From Rhizobiales bacterium Y(2018) (GTDB lineage: Bacteria > Pseudomonadota > Alphaproteobacteria > Rhizobiales > Aestuariivirgaceae): a stretch of DNA of 64,000 bases. Positions 34,680-43,330 of this stretch are shown one piece after another (position 1 is the first letter of the stretch; each line of letters begins with the position of its first letter). The stretch lies in NCBI GenBank assembly GCA_005502925.1, contig SCPD01000005.1, positions 248,001 through 312,000 on the forward strand, read 5' to 3'. The notes beneath the pieces were generated by a model that saw only the letters and a list, made by a program, of their open reading frames with translations, did no database searches and was not told the origin of the DNA. The position numbers were made by a program, and so were the translations under genes.

Positions 34680-34765
34680 TGGTGCCCCTGGAGGGACTCG
34701 AACCCCCACGCCCTTGCGAGCAACAGATTTTGAGTCTGCCGCGTCTACCATTCCGCCACAGAGGC
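34680..34765 (-). tRNA. tRNA-Leu (anticodon CAA)
   Basis: The reverse strand folds as a class II tRNA of 86 nt including encoded CCA. The acceptor stem GCCTCTG pairs with CAGGGGC (one G-U), the anticodon loop is CTCAAAA (anticodon CAA), a long variable arm follows (TGCTCGCAAGGGCG region), and the T-arm is GGGGGTTCGAGTCCC. The 5' end is at 34765. It is the probable insertion target for the Fic islet. Confidence 0.96.
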
Positions 34766-34805
34766 CAAACCAGGGGCAGGGTGTAAAGGCAGGCCGGGCC
34801 TTCCG

Positions 34806-35591
34806 TCAACCTGAAAGCTGGCGGAGCATCTGGGCGGTCTCGGGATCGGCCGGGAAAAAGGCCTCGAGCGCCAGCTCCGACAGGGTCACGTCGACCGGCG
34901 TGCCAAAGACGGTGGTGGTCGAGAAGAAGGACAGGATGCCCTGAGGGGTCTTGAGCCGGAACGGCACCACCACCCCGCCATAATCGGGATGCGGCTTCTG
35001 GCTCGCCGGTGCCGGATAGGCCTTGAGCTCTTCCAGGAGGGCGGTGAGCGTCGCATCGCCGGTGACGTCGATCTGCCGGCGCAGCCGGTCGAGCAGATGC
35101 GCCCGCCATTCGCTCAAATTCTCGATCTGGGGCGCGAGGCCTTGCGGGTGCAGGCTGAGCCGCAGCACATTGATGGGGCCTTGGGTCAGATGCGCCGCGG
35201 CGCCCGCCATCAGTTTCCCCACCATGTCGTTGGCGGCGATGAGCGTCCAATGCCGGTCGACGGCGAGCGCCGGAAAGGGCTCATGGCCTTTGAGGATCAG
35301 GCCGATGGCATCGCGCGCCGCGGCGAGCGATGGGTCATCGAGCTTGCGCTCAGGGTAGGCCGGCGCATAACCCGCCGCCAGCAGCAGCTGATTGCGCTCG
35401 CGGAGCGGCAGGTCGATCACCTCCGCCAGCTTCAGCACCATGCCGCGCGAGGGCACCGAGCGGCCGGTCTCGATGAAGCTCAAATGACGGGTGGAGATCT
35501 CGGCGTCGGAAGCGAGGTCGAGCTGGCTGACGCGGCGCCGGCGCCGCCAGTCGCGCAAGTGATCGCCGAAGGTCTTGGGGATGTCGTTCAT
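34806..35591 (-). CDS. XRE-family regulator with MmyB-like ligand domain
   Basis: A 261-aa protein. The N-terminal Cro/C1 helix-turn-helix (about 8-65: LRDWRRRRRVSQLDLASDAE) is followed by ISTRHLSFIETGRSVPS. The C-terminal MmyB-like domain has HWTLIAANDMVGKLM and VVVPFRLKTPQGILSFFSTT. It is divergent from a small membrane protein gene 106 bp away, its likely target. Confidence 0.92.
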   Translation of the reverse strand: MNDIPKTFGDHLRDWRRRRRVSQLDLASDAEISTRHLSFIETGRSVPSRGMVLKLAEVIDLPLRERNQLLLAAGYAPAYPERKLDDPSLAAARDAIGLILKGHEPFPALAVDRHWTLIAANDMVGKLMAGAAAHLTQGPINVLRLSLHPQGLAPQIENLSEWRAHLLDRLRRQIDVTGDATLTALLEELKAYPAPASQKPHPDYGGVVVPFRLKTPQGILSFFSTTTVFGTPVDVTLSELALEAFFPADPETAQMLRQLSG

Positions 35592-35697
35592 GCCGGCCAG
35601 GATAGCGGACCCCTGGCGTCATCTCCATGACCTCCGAGGTAATCGACTTGCCTCCGCTCCTTCCCCATCCTTGGACCATCAACAAAAGGAGCTTGTC

Positions 35698-36090
35698 ATG
35701 CTTACCCGCCATCCTGAATTCCTCCGCTACGCCCTGATCGCCGATGCCGTCGCCTCGGGCGCCACCGGCGCCTTGATGATCGCCGGAGCCGCGTTTCTTT
35801 CCGGACTGCTTTCCATACCGGGAGGACTTCTCTTCGAAGCCGGACTCTTGCTCGTCCCCTATGTCCTCTTCGTCCTATGGACCGGCACCCGCGGCGTCAT
35901 CCCGGTGAAGCCGGTCTGGTTCATCATCGCCTGCAACGCGCTGTGGACGCTGGGCTCGATCATCGTGCTGGTGGGCTGGATCGCCCCTAATGCGCTGGGC
36001 GTGACCTTTGTGGTCTTCCAGGCGGCGGCCGTCGGTCTCTTCGGCCTGCTGCAATATGTCGGTCTCAGCCACCGCGCTGTCACGGCGTAA
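35698..36090 (+). CDS. Four-TM integral membrane protein of unknown function
   Basis: 130 aa, with four predicted hydrophobic helices (around 12-36, 42-60, 72-95 and 100-122). The start at 35698 follows AAGGAG six bases upstream. I do not recognise the family. Adjacent to the divergent XRE/MmyB regulator, it may be regulated by it. Confidence 0.8.
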   Translation: MLTRHPEFLRYALIADAVASGATGALMIAGAAFLSGLLSIPGGLLFEAGLLLVPYVLFVLWTGTRGVIPVKPVWFIIACNALWTLGSIIVLVGWIAPNALGVTFVVFQAAAVGLFGLLQYVGLSHRAVTA

Positions 36091-36102
36091 TTGCCTAAAG
36101 AA

Positions 36103-36130
36103 CGCCGGAGGTTCCCTAAGTACCTCCGGC
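36103..36130 (+). terminator. Stem-loop after membrane protein gene
   Basis: GCCGGAGGT and ACCTCCGGC pair with a loop of about ten nucleotides just downstream of the gene. There is no long T-tract. Confidence 0.5.
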
Positions 36131-36134
36131 ACTA

Positions 36135-36181
36135 GAGCAAATCCCGCTAAAGTTGAAGACTTTGGCGACAAGGATTTGCTC
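36135..36181. repeat. Palindromic element related to family R2
   Basis: An outer stem GAGCAAATCC/GGATTTGCTC encloses an inner stem-loop CGCTAAAGT-TGAAG-ACTTTGGCG. The architecture and the AAAGTTGnAGACTTT core match the R2 copies at 37923, 49255, 58140 and 59677. Confidence 0.65.
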
Positions 36182-36256
36182 CAGAATATTAATCTGGCGC
36201 GAATCCTTTTCGGCGAAGTGATTCCACTTCGCCGGGATGCGCGCTAGATTGCCGGC

Positions 36257-36676
36257 ATGATCCGCATCACCGGCACCATATCCATCCCGGACGACTCGCT
36301 CAGCGAGCGTTTCATCCGCGCCTCGGGCCCGGGCGGGCAGAATGTAAACAAGGTCGCGACCGCCGTCGAATTGCGCTTCGACGTCGCCCGCGCCGCTTTA
36401 CCGCCCGACATGGTGCAGCGCCTGGGGATCATGGCCGGGCGCCAACTGACCCTCGACGGCATCCTCGTCATCGCCTCCGACACGCATCGCTCGCAGGAGC
36501 GCAACCGCGCCGAAGCGCGCGACCGGTTGGTGACACTGCTGCGCCGCGCCGCGATCAAGCCCAAGAAGCGCATCGCGACCAAACCCACCAAGGCCTCGAA
36601 GCAGCGCCGGCTCGACGCCAAAACGCGCAACGCGAAAGTTAAGTCGTTGCGCCGCGTCCGCCCGGCTTTCGACTGA
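36257..36676 (+). CDS. arfB: Alternative ribosome-rescue factor ArfB
   Basis: A 139-aa peptidyl-tRNA hydrolase that releases stalled ribosomes without a codon. The release-factor GGQ loop is SGPGGQNVNKV (GGQ at 26-28), and the C-terminal tail is Lys/Arg-rich (KPKKRIATKPTKASKQRR), which inserts into the empty mRNA channel. Length is typical. Confidence 0.95.
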   Translation: MIRITGTISIPDDSLSERFIRASGPGGQNVNKVATAVELRFDVARAALPPDMVQRLGIMAGRQLTLDGILVIASDTHRSQERNRAEARDRLVTLLRRAAIKPKKRIATKPTKASKQRRLDAKTRNAKVKSLRRVRPAFD

Positions 36677-36695
36677 TTATTCCCGGAGACCGCTT

Positions 36696-37268
36696 GTGCA
36701 TGTGACGATGACGCCCGACGAATGCAGCCTGTTTTCGGGCTTCGTGCGCTGTGCTGCCCGCTATGTCGAATTCGGCTCGGGCGCCAGCACGGTGCTCGCG
36801 GCGGCGCTCGCCGGCGAGAGCGTGACGACGTTCGATTCATCCACGGCCTGGCTCGACCGCGTGGCGGAGGACTGCCGCGCCCGCGCGACACGTCTCGCCC
36901 CAAAGCTCACTTTCGTCGATATCGGCGAGACGGAAAATTGGGGCTTTCCCAAAGGTGAGGCAACGCGCGACCGCTGGCCTGATTATCACGCCAGCATGTG
37001 GGACGATCCGGCGGTGTCGCAAGGCGACTTCTATCTGGTCGATGGCCGCTTCCGCGTCGCCTGCTTCCTCCAGGTGATGCTCCATGCCGGCGCCGGCGCC
37101 TTTGTCGCCTTCCATGATTATGCCTCACGGCCGCATTATCACGACGCCGCTTTGATCGGGCGGGAGATCGTGCGCGTTCACGATCTCTCGATTTTCGTGC
37201 GTCCGGCCGATCTCGATGCCGACGCGGCCCGGAAATTGCTTGCTACCTACGCCTACGACCCGCGCTGA
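36696..37268 (+). CDS. Class I SAM-dependent methyltransferase-like protein
   Basis: A 190-aa Rossmann-fold protein. The SAM-binding-like motif is YVEFGSGASTVLAA (about 23-36), followed by FDSSTAWLDRV and GDFYLVDGRFRVACF. The start is GTG at 36696 with GGAG seven bases upstream. The catalytic partner and substrate are unknown; some homologues lie in polysaccharide or surface-modification loci. Confidence 0.8.
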   Translation: MHVTMTPDECSLFSGFVRCAARYVEFGSGASTVLAAALAGESVTTFDSSTAWLDRVAEDCRARATRLAPKLTFVDIGETENWGFPKGEATRDRWPDYHASMWDDPAVSQGDFYLVDGRFRVACFLQVMLHAGAGAFVAFHDYASRPHYHDAALIGREIVRVHDLSIFVRPADLDADAARKLLATYAYDPR

Positions 37269-37314
37269 ACCCGCCTCTCGACGCCACCCATCCCGCCAGC
37301 TAGACAACGGCCCC

Positions 37315-37923
37315 ATGCTTCGCACGCTTTATGACTGGACTCTGTCACTGGCCGCCCGCAAGACCGCGGAAATCTGGCTCGCCGTCATCGCCTTCATCGA
37401 AAGCTCGGTCTTTCTGATCCCGGCCGACGTGCTTTATCTGCCCATGGCGCTGGCGCGGCCGGATCGCGCCTATCGCTACGCCATCGTCGCCACCATCTTC
37501 TCGACCTTGGGCGGCATCGCCGGTTATTTTCTCGGCCTCTTCGCCTATGACGCGCTGGCGCGGCCGGTGCTCGAATTCTACGGTAAGTTCGACGAGTTCG
37601 AGCAATTGCGCCAATGCACCGGCGAAGATACGATCATGCTGCTCCTGGTGACATCGGGTCTCGCCCATCTGCCGCCGATCAAGGTGGTCACCATCCTGGC
37701 GGGCGTCGTCCAGGTCTCCTTCGCTTTCTTCGTGATCTCCTGCATCGTCGCGCGCGGCGCCCGCTTCATGGCGCTGGCCTGGGCCATGCGCCGTTATGGC
37801 GAGCCGATCCGTCACTTCATCGAGAAGCGGCTGGGTCTTCTCGCCGGCCTTGCCGCCGCCATACTCATTGCGCTCTACTTCATCGCCAAATATCTGGGGG
37901 GCGGCGCTATCGCCGCTTGTTAG
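37315..37923 (+). CDS. YqaA/DedA-like (VTT domain) membrane protein
   Basis: A 202-aa inner-membrane protein. ESSVFLIPADVLYLPMALA, then a GGIAGYFLGLFAYD repeat-like segment, and GLAHLPPIKVVTILAG are typical of the VTT/SNARE-associated family, linked to undecaprenyl-phosphate or phospholipid flipping. The start is at 37315 (MLRTLYDW). Confidence 0.88.
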   Translation: MLRTLYDWTLSLAARKTAEIWLAVIAFIESSVFLIPADVLYLPMALARPDRAYRYAIVATIFSTLGGIAGYFLGLFAYDALARPVLEFYGKFDEFEQLRQCTGEDTIMLLLVTSGLAHLPPIKVVTILAGVVQVSFAFFVISCIVARGARFMALAWAMRRYGEPIRHFIEKRLGLLAGLAAAILIALYFIAKYLGGGAIAAC

Positions 37924-37965
37924 CATCGGCCCGAAAAGTTGCAGACTTTTCGGATAAACCGATGC
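37923..37965. repeat. Palindromic element R2, copy a
   Basis: Inner stem CCGAAAAGT / ACTTTTCGG around TGCAG, flanked by GCATCGG and CCGATGC. The GC-rich ends pair to extend the hairpin. It sits between the yqaA-like and dsbB genes. Confidence 0.85.
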
Positions 37966-37984
37966 GAGAAAAAGAGACTCTACT

Positions 37985-38446
37985 ATGCTTAACCAACGCG
38001 CTGCCTTGATGTTCATCTTCATCGTCAGCCTGCTGACGATCATCGGCGCCTTCATTTTCCAGTGGATGGGCTATGAGCCCTGCCCGCTCTGCTACATGCA
38101 GCGCTGGGCCTATTACGCCGCCATTCCCTTGAGCCTGATCATCGCCGGCATCGCGCGCAGCAATGCCGGCATTGCCCGCTGGGGACTCTTCCTGCTGGCG
38201 CTCATCTTCATCGCCAACAGCGTCTTCGGCATCTATCATTCGGGCGCCGAATGGAAGTTCTGGCCAGGCCCGTCGACTTGCGGTGGTGCTCTCGGCGACG
38301 GCCTGCCGACGCTCACCAATGAGCCGGTGGTGCGTTGCGATGAAGCGGCACTTCGTATTCTCGGGCTCTCGCTCGCTGGCTGGAACGCGGTGATCTGCGC
38401 GGTGCTCGCCGTCGTGGCCTTGAAGGGCGCGTCCCGGAAAATCTGA
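37985..38446 (+). CDS. dsbB: Disulfide bond formation protein B
   Basis: A 153-aa four-TM quinone reductase that reoxidises DsbA. It has both redox pairs: Cys33-Cys36 (CPLC) in the first periplasmic loop and Cys99/Cys118 in the second. The quinone-contact Arg follows in CYMQRWAYY. No dsbA is nearby. Confidence 0.94.
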   Translation: MLNQRAALMFIFIVSLLTIIGAFIFQWMGYEPCPLCYMQRWAYYAAIPLSLIIAGIARSNAGIARWGLFLLALIFIANSVFGIYHSGAEWKFWPGPSTCGGALGDGLPTLTNEPVVRCDEAALRILGLSLAGWNAVICAVLAVVALKGASRKI

Positions 38447-38456
38447 AGGATTGAGC

Positions 38457-39041
38457 CTAAGGCTCCAGCTCGGTATCCCAGTAGAGATAGTCCTGCCAGC
38501 TGTCATGCAGGAAGTTGGGCGGGAACATCCGGCCGTTGGTATGGAGCTGGCTGATGCTCGGCTGGATCGGCTTGTGATCGGGCCACATGCGGGCTTCATT
38601 GGGCATCTGGCCGCCCTTGAGCAGATTACAGGGTGAGCACGCCGTCACCACATTGTCCCACGTCGTCTGTCCGCCTTTGGACCGTGGGATGACGTGATCG
38701 AAGGTGAGGTCCCTCCGGTCGCCGCAATATTGGCAGGTGAAGCGGTCGCGCAGGAACAGGTTGAACCGGGTGAAGGCAGGATGGCGCGCCGGCTTCACAT
38801 AGGTCTTGAGCGACACGACCGACGGAATCCGCATCTCGAAAGCGGGGCTGCGCACCACACGGTCATATTCGGACACGATATTCACGCGGTCGAGAAAGAC
38901 CGCTTTTATGGCGTCCTGCCAGCTCCATAGCGAAAGCGGATAATAGCTCAGAGGCCGGTAATCCGCATTGAGCACCAATGCAGGGCAGGCTTCTGGAGAT
39001 ATGGTTGGATGGTGAGCTCCGGCACCTTCCTCCTGTTCCAT
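38457..39041 (-). CDS. HNH endonuclease
   Basis: A 194-aa protein. The HNH core is CQYCGDRRDLTFDHV, then IPRSKGGQTTWDNVV, then ACSPCNLLKGG, with two CxxC zinc knuckles. The N terminus ALVLNADYRPLSYYPLSLWSW is typical of a widespread chromosomal HNH family in Alphaproteobacteria. It is not associated with restriction or phage genes; the role is unknown. Confidence 0.93.
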   Translation of the reverse strand: MEQEEGAGAHHPTISPEACPALVLNADYRPLSYYPLSLWSWQDAIKAVFLDRVNIVSEYDRVVRSPAFEMRIPSVVSLKTYVKPARHPAFTRFNLFLRDRFTCQYCGDRRDLTFDHVIPRSKGGQTTWDNVVTACSPCNLLKGGQMPNEARMWPDHKPIQPSISQLHTNGRMFPPNFLHDSWQDYLYWDTELEP

Positions 39042-39085
39042 AGCCCATATTCTACATCTTGTATGTCAGGCCTGTGAAGGGGCTT

Positions 39086-39754
39086 TTATGACACTGCCTG
39101 TGGCAGGCCTTTGAGGCTCCGGTAATGCGACCAGAGGAGGCGCGCCGCCACCGCCCGCCAGGGCCGCCAGGCCTCGGCCAGGCCGGTCATTGTCCGCGCA
39201 TCGGGGCGCTTTTCGAGCCCCAGAAGATGGGCGGCGGCGGCCTGGAGGGCCAGATCACCGGTCGGCCAGGCATCGGCCCGGCCCATACAGGAGAGCACAT
39301 AGATCTCGGCCGTCCAGGGCCCGATGCCGGGCAGCGCCACCAGAGCGGCGATCACCGCGTCATCCGCCTCCTGATGCAGGGATTCGACCTGGAATTCGCC
39401 CTTATGCGCCGCTCGTGCCAGCGCATGGAACGTGCGGCTTTTGGCGCCGGAAAGCCCGAGCTTCATCAAGGTGGCGTGCCGGCGCCGGAGAATTGCTGGC
39501 GGGTCGAGCGGCGCCAGCTCGCGCGCCAGGCGCTGCCAGATCGCATCCGCCGCCTGGAGCGAGATCATCTGCTCGGTGATGATGCGCAGGAGGCCCGGCA
39601 GTCCGCCTTCGGCGCGCCGCAGCGGCGGGTGGCCATGGGTGTCGATGACCAGGCGAAAGCGCGGCTCGCGGGCAACGAGCCACTCCACCCCTTCGGCAAT
39701 GTCGGCTTCCGTTTCGATAGTCTTGAACATGGGAGGTGTTATAGGCCATCTCAC
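39086..39754 (-). CDS. DNA-3-methyladenine glycosylase (AlkA-like, HhH-GPD)
   Basis: A 222-aa base-excision repair glycosylase. The helix-hairpin-helix is LPGIGPWTAEIY and the catalytic Asp is in PTGDLALQ. The start is uncertain: GTG 39754 or ATG 39730 (MFKTIETEADI). Only 14 bp separate it from the divergent gluQRS, so promoters must overlap the coding starts. Confidence 0.92.
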   Translation of the reverse strand: MRWPITPPMFKTIETEADIAEGVEWLVAREPRFRLVIDTHGHPPLRRAEGGLPGLLRIITEQMISLQAADAIWQRLARELAPLDPPAILRRRHATLMKLGLSGAKSRTFHALARAAHKGEFQVESLHQEADDAVIAALVALPGIGPWTAEIYVLSCMGRADAWPTGDLALQAAAAHLLGLEKRPDARTMTGLAEAWRPWRAVAARLLWSHYRSLKGLPQAVS

Positions 39755-39768
39755 CGCCTGGAACAGTC

Positions 39769-40617
39769 ATGAGCCGTCCCGTTTTCCGATTCGCCCCCAG
39801 CCCCAATGGCCGCCTTCATCTGGGTCATGCCTATTCGGCGCTGCTCAATGAGAGGATGGCCCGCGAAACCGGCGGCCGCTTCCTTCTGCGCATCGAGGAT
39901 ATCGACCGGCCGCGTTGCACTGACGCTTTGACCGAAGCCATGCTCGCCGATCTCGCCTGGCTCGGCCTCGCCTGGGAGGAGCCGGTGCTGCGCCAGAGCG
40001 AACATCTCACCGATTATCACGATGCCCAGCAGCGCCTGCGCGACATGGACCTCACTTATCCCTGTTTCTGCTCGCGCCGCGACATTGCGCTGGCGACGGC
40101 TGCGACACGTGAACGTGATCCTGAAGGCCAGCCGCTTTATCCCGGCACTTGCCGGCATCTCTCCGCAGAAGAACGTGCGCGTCGACTGGCGCAAGGCGAG
40201 CCGCATGCCTGGCGCCTCGCCATGGACAAAGCGGTGGCGTCTATCGGCGCGCCTTTGTTCTTCACCGAGGAAGGCTCAGGCGTGCCTGCGCGGGAACCAG
40301 CACATGCCGAAGCCTGGGGCGATGTGGTGCTCGTGCGCAAGGATATCGGCACCAGCTATCACATCGCCGTCGTTATCGACGATGCGCGCCAGGGCGTCAC
40401 GCAGGTGGTGCGTGGCCGCGATCTCTTCCACGCCACCTCGATCCATCTGGTGCTGCAGCATCTGCTTGGGCTTCCGACGCCGCTCTACGTTCATCACGCT
40501 CTGATCGACGATGCTGAGGGACGCAAGCTGTCGAAGAGTCTCGGCAGCAAATCGCTCGCCGATCTGCGCGATGAGGGTGTCTCTCCGCAAGATGTTCGGC
40601 AAGCGTTGGGATTTTGA
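39769..40617 (+). CDS. gluQ: tRNA glutamyl-Q(34) synthetase
   Basis: A 282-aa truncated GluRS paralogue that attaches Glu to queuosine in tRNA-Asp. HLGH (17-20, in PSPNGRLHLGHAYSAL) and KLSKS are the class I signatures. The zinc-site region is CFCSRRD...YPGTCRH. It lacks the anticodon-binding domain, as expected. Confidence 0.95.
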   Translation: MSRPVFRFAPSPNGRLHLGHAYSALLNERMARETGGRFLLRIEDIDRPRCTDALTEAMLADLAWLGLAWEEPVLRQSEHLTDYHDAQQRLRDMDLTYPCFCSRRDIALATAATRERDPEGQPLYPGTCRHLSAEERARRLAQGEPHAWRLAMDKAVASIGAPLFFTEEGSGVPAREPAHAEAWGDVVLVRKDIGTSYHIAVVIDDARQGVTQVVRGRDLFHATSIHLVLQHLLGLPTPLYVHHALIDDAEGRKLSKSLGSKSLADLRDEGVSPQDVRQALGF

Positions 40618-40627
40618 CCTAACTACC

Positions 40628-40726
40628 GTCATCCCGGCGAAAGCCGGGATCCATAAAACTCTCTCCGTGTGAGCAGCGCCGCCCGGTTGTTTCTATTTAG
40701 TGGATCCCGAATTTCGTCGGGATGAC
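40628..40726. repeat. Interspersed palindromic element R1, second full copy
   Basis: 99 bp, the same length as the copy at 4409-4507. It begins GTCATCCCGGCGAAAGCCGGG and ends CCCGAATTTCGTCGGG-ATGAC, with a shared internal GCAGCGCCGCCCG. It lies between convergent gluQRS and the DUF1674 gene. Confidence 0.8.
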
Positions 40727-40746
40727 GATAAAGGGGGGATACGCCG

Positions 40747-40944
40747 TCAGAAATCGCTGGCGATGCCCTTCACTTCCCAATCGCCGAAGCGGGTGGGTTC
40801 GGGGCCTTTGCGGCCGTCGACTTCCTTGGGCAATTGCGTCGCTGACGCCGCCTTGCGTCGCGCCTCCGCCTCGGCCAGCGCACGTTTCGCAGGCTCGGGA
40901 ATCGTCTTTTCGGTCTTGTCCTGGACGTCGGCCATAACCATCAT
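40747..40944 (-). CDS. DUF1674 family protein (SDHAF4-like)
   Basis: About 65 aa. The C-terminal signature GPEPTRFGDWEVKGIASDF defines DUF1674, the bacterial relatives of succinate dehydrogenase assembly factor 4. The start is uncertain among ATGs at 40944, 40941 and 40935. It is divergent from htpX. Confidence 0.85.
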   Translation of the reverse strand: MMVMADVQDKTEKTIPEPAKRALAEAEARRKAASATQLPKEVDGRKGPEPTRFGDWEVKGIASDF

Positions 40945-41014
40945 ATAAGAGCCCGGTTGCCGAACGTGCAAGGCGGGTGATTTGGCATGTTTGGGCACAA
41001 GGAGACCGACGTCG

Positions 41015-41941
41015 ATGAATGTGATGCGTACCGCGATCCTGCTGGCAGGGCTGACCGCCTTGTTCCTGGGCGTCGGCTATGTCATCGGCGGCCAGACCGG
41101 CGTCTTGCTGGCGCTCGTCTTTTCGCTCGGCATGAATGCCTTCTCCTATTGGAATTCCGACAAGATGGTGCTGCGCATGCATGGCGCGCGCCAGGTCGAT
41201 CGCGCCACCTCGCCTGACTTCTACGACATGATCGCGCGTCTTTCGCAGAATGCCGGCCTGCCGATGCCCAAAGTCTACATCATGGAAAATCCGCAGCCCA
41301 ATGCCTTCGCCACTGGCCGCAATCCTGAAAATGCCGCGGTTGCGGCAACGACCGGTTTACTTTCGTCGCTGAATTATGATGAGATCGAAGGTGTGATGGC
41401 GCATGAGCTGGCGCATATCCGCAATCGCGACACGCTCATCATGACCATCACCGCCACCATTGCCGGCGCCATCTCGATGCTCGGCAATTTCGCTTTCTTC
41501 TTCGGCGGCCGCGACCGCAATTCAGGCATGGGGCCGATCGCCACGATCGCGATGATCATCCTGGCGCCGCTCGCCGCCATGCTGGTGCAGATGGCGATCA
41601 GCCGCACCCGCGAATATTCCGCCGACCGCGCCGGCGCCGAGATCTGCGGCAAGCCGATGGCGCTCGCTTCGGCGCTCAACCGCATATCGGGTGCGGCACA
41701 TCGCATCGAGAACGACACCGCCGAGGCCAATCCCGCCACCGCGCATATGTTCATCATCAATCCGCTGTCGGGCGCGCGCATGGACAATCTGTTCTCGACC
41801 CATCCCGCCACCGAAAACCGCATCGCGGCCCTGCAACGGATCGCGCAGGAATTCGGCCAGGCGGCCACCACTTCTTCTTCCAGCAACAGCCAAGGCCCCT
41901 GGTCCGGCCCTGAACCGCGCCAAAAAGGCCCATGGGGTTAG
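41015..41941 (+). CDS. htpX: Protease HtpX
   Basis: A 308-aa M48 membrane zinc metalloprotease for membrane-protein quality control. The zinc motif HELAH is at 130-134 with the later Glu in [12 protein letters not shown]. There are two N-terminal TM helices and a second hydrophobic region after the active site. The start at 41015 follows AAGGAG. It overlaps rsmB by 10 bp. Confidence 0.95.
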   Translation: MNVMRTAILLAGLTALFLGVGYVIGGQTGVLLALVFSLGMNAFSYWNSDKMVLRMHGARQVDRATSPDFYDMIARLSQNAGLPMPKVYIMENPQPNAFATGRNPENAAVAATTGLLSSLNYDEIEGVMAHELAHIRNRDTLIMTITATIAGAISMLGNFAFFFGGRDRNSGMGPIATIAMIILAPLAAMLVQMAISRTREYSADRAGAEICGKPMALASALNRISGAAHRIENDTAEANPATAHMFIINPLSGARMDNLFSTHPATENRIAALQRIAQEFGQAATTSSSSNSQGPWSGPEPRQKGPWG

Positions 41942-43242
41942 GCGCTCTCAAAACGCAAGGCGGCAAGGCGGGACTGCCGGCGCGCCGCGCGGCGCTGGCT
42001 ATACTGGCCGACATTCTCGGCGAGGCGCGGCCTTTCGACGACGCGCTGATGCGCGCCCATACGAATGATTTCGAGCCGCGCGACCGCGCCTTCGTGACCG
42101 CGCTGGTGCAGACTTCCTTGCGCCGCAAGGGCGAATGCGAGGCGGTGCTCGACCGCTTCATGAGCAAAAGGCTGCCGCGCAAATCCGGCAAGACATCGGT
42201 GATCCTGCTGCTCAGCGCCGCCCAGCTTCTCTATCTGGGCGCACCGCCGCATGCCGTCATCGATCTCGCCGTCACGCTGGCGCGCGAGGACCGCGAGTCG
42301 CGCCATTTCTCGGCGCTGATCAATGCGGTGCTGCGCAAGCTCGTCGGCGTCGAACCACTCGACAAGCCGCATCTCGACGTGCCGCAATGGCTGTGGCGGC
42401 GCTGGGTGAAGACCTATGGCAAGAAGACCGCGCATGACATTGCGCGCGCGCATCTGAAGATGGCGCCGCTCGACATCACGCCCAAGACCGATGTGGAAGG
42501 CTGGGCGAGTAAGCTCGGCGGCGTGGCGTTGCCGACAGGCTCGGTGCGTGTGGCAGAACGGCAGGGTGCGCTCGAAACGCTTGCCGGCTTCGATGAGGGC
42601 GCGTGGTGGGTGCAGGATGCCGCCGCGGCGCTGCCGGTGAAGCTTCTGGGCGACGTCGCCGGCAAGACGGTGCTCGACATCTGTGCCGCCCCAGGCGGCA
42701 AGACGGCGCAGCTCGCCGCTGCCGGCGGCTGCGTCACGGCGATCGACCAGTCGGTGGCGCGCATGGGCCGGGTGCAGGAGAATCTCGACCGTCTGCAGCT
42801 CAAGGCCGAGCTCTGCGTGACCAATGCCCTGGACTTCCCGCTCGGCCCGCTCTTCGATGCGGTGCTGCTGGATGCGCCCTGCTCGGCGACCGGCACCATC
42901 CGCCGTCATCCGGAGCTGCCCTACATCAAATCCGAGATCCAGATCGCCGAGCTCACTGATCTGCAGGCCCGGCTTCTGGCCTATGCGGCGCGCTTCGTGA
43001 AGCCGGGCGGCGGCCTCGTTTATTGCACCTGCTCGCTCGAGCCCGAAGAGGGTGAGCAGCAGGTCGAAAGCTTCCTCGCCAGCCATGCCGATTTCACCCG
43101 TCAGGCGCTGTCGCCGGAAGATGTCGCGGGCGAGGCCCAGCTTATTACGCCGGACGGAGATTTGCGCTCCCTGCCCTCAATGAATATCGGGCAAGATCAA
43201 GGGCTTGACGGCTTCTATGCGGCGCGTCTCAGGCGTCAGTAG
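41932..43242 (+). CDS. rsmB: 16S rRNA (cytosine(967)-C5)-methyltransferase RsmB
   Basis: 436 aa: an N-terminal NusB-like RNA-binding domain (about 15-140) and a C-terminal m5C methyltransferase domain. The SAM motif is [10 protein letters not shown] (249-258), Cys317 is in [14 protein letters not shown] and the catalytic Cys367 in [11 protein letters not shown]. It overlaps htpX and is followed by a heparinase-like gene, a common alphaproteobacterial order. Confidence 0.95.
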   Translation: MGLGALKTQGGKAGLPARRAALAILADILGEARPFDDALMRAHTNDFEPRDRAFVTALVQTSLRRKGECEAVLDRFMSKRLPRKSGKTSVILLLSAAQLLYLGAPPHAVIDLAVTLAREDRESRHFSALINAVLRKLVGVEPLDKPHLDVPQWLWRRWVKTYGKKTAHDIARAHLKMAPLDITPKTDVEGWASKLGGVALPTGSVRVAERQGALETLAGFDEGAWWVQDAAAALPVKLLGDVAGKTVLDICAAPGGKTAQLAAAGGCVTAIDQSVARMGRVQENLDRLQLKAELCVTNALDFPLGPLFDAVLLDAPCSATGTIRRHPELPYIKSEIQIAELTDLQARLLAYAARFVKPGGGLVYCTCSLEPEEGEQQVESFLASHADFTRQALSPEDVAGEAQLITPDGDLRSLPSMNIGQDQGLDGFYAARLRRQ

Positions 43243-43330
43243 CGCGGCATTAGCCAATCCTTAACCTTACCCCTCTCCAATAGGGCTCGAGCCCCATTCA
43301 TCCCAAAATCGAGCCCGCTGAATCCACGCC

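Noticed and set aside
34663-34944. A short plus-strand ORF across the tRNA (GTRTPTPLRATDFESAAS)
   Set aside because: This is the well-known spurious translation of the antisense of tRNA-Leu; the related frame at 33256-34041 contains the same artefact from the tRNA fragment.
36091-37965. Clustered palindromes considered as a CRISPR array
   Set aside because: Repeats are self-complementary, unequal in spacing and separated by genes; no cas genes occur in the window.
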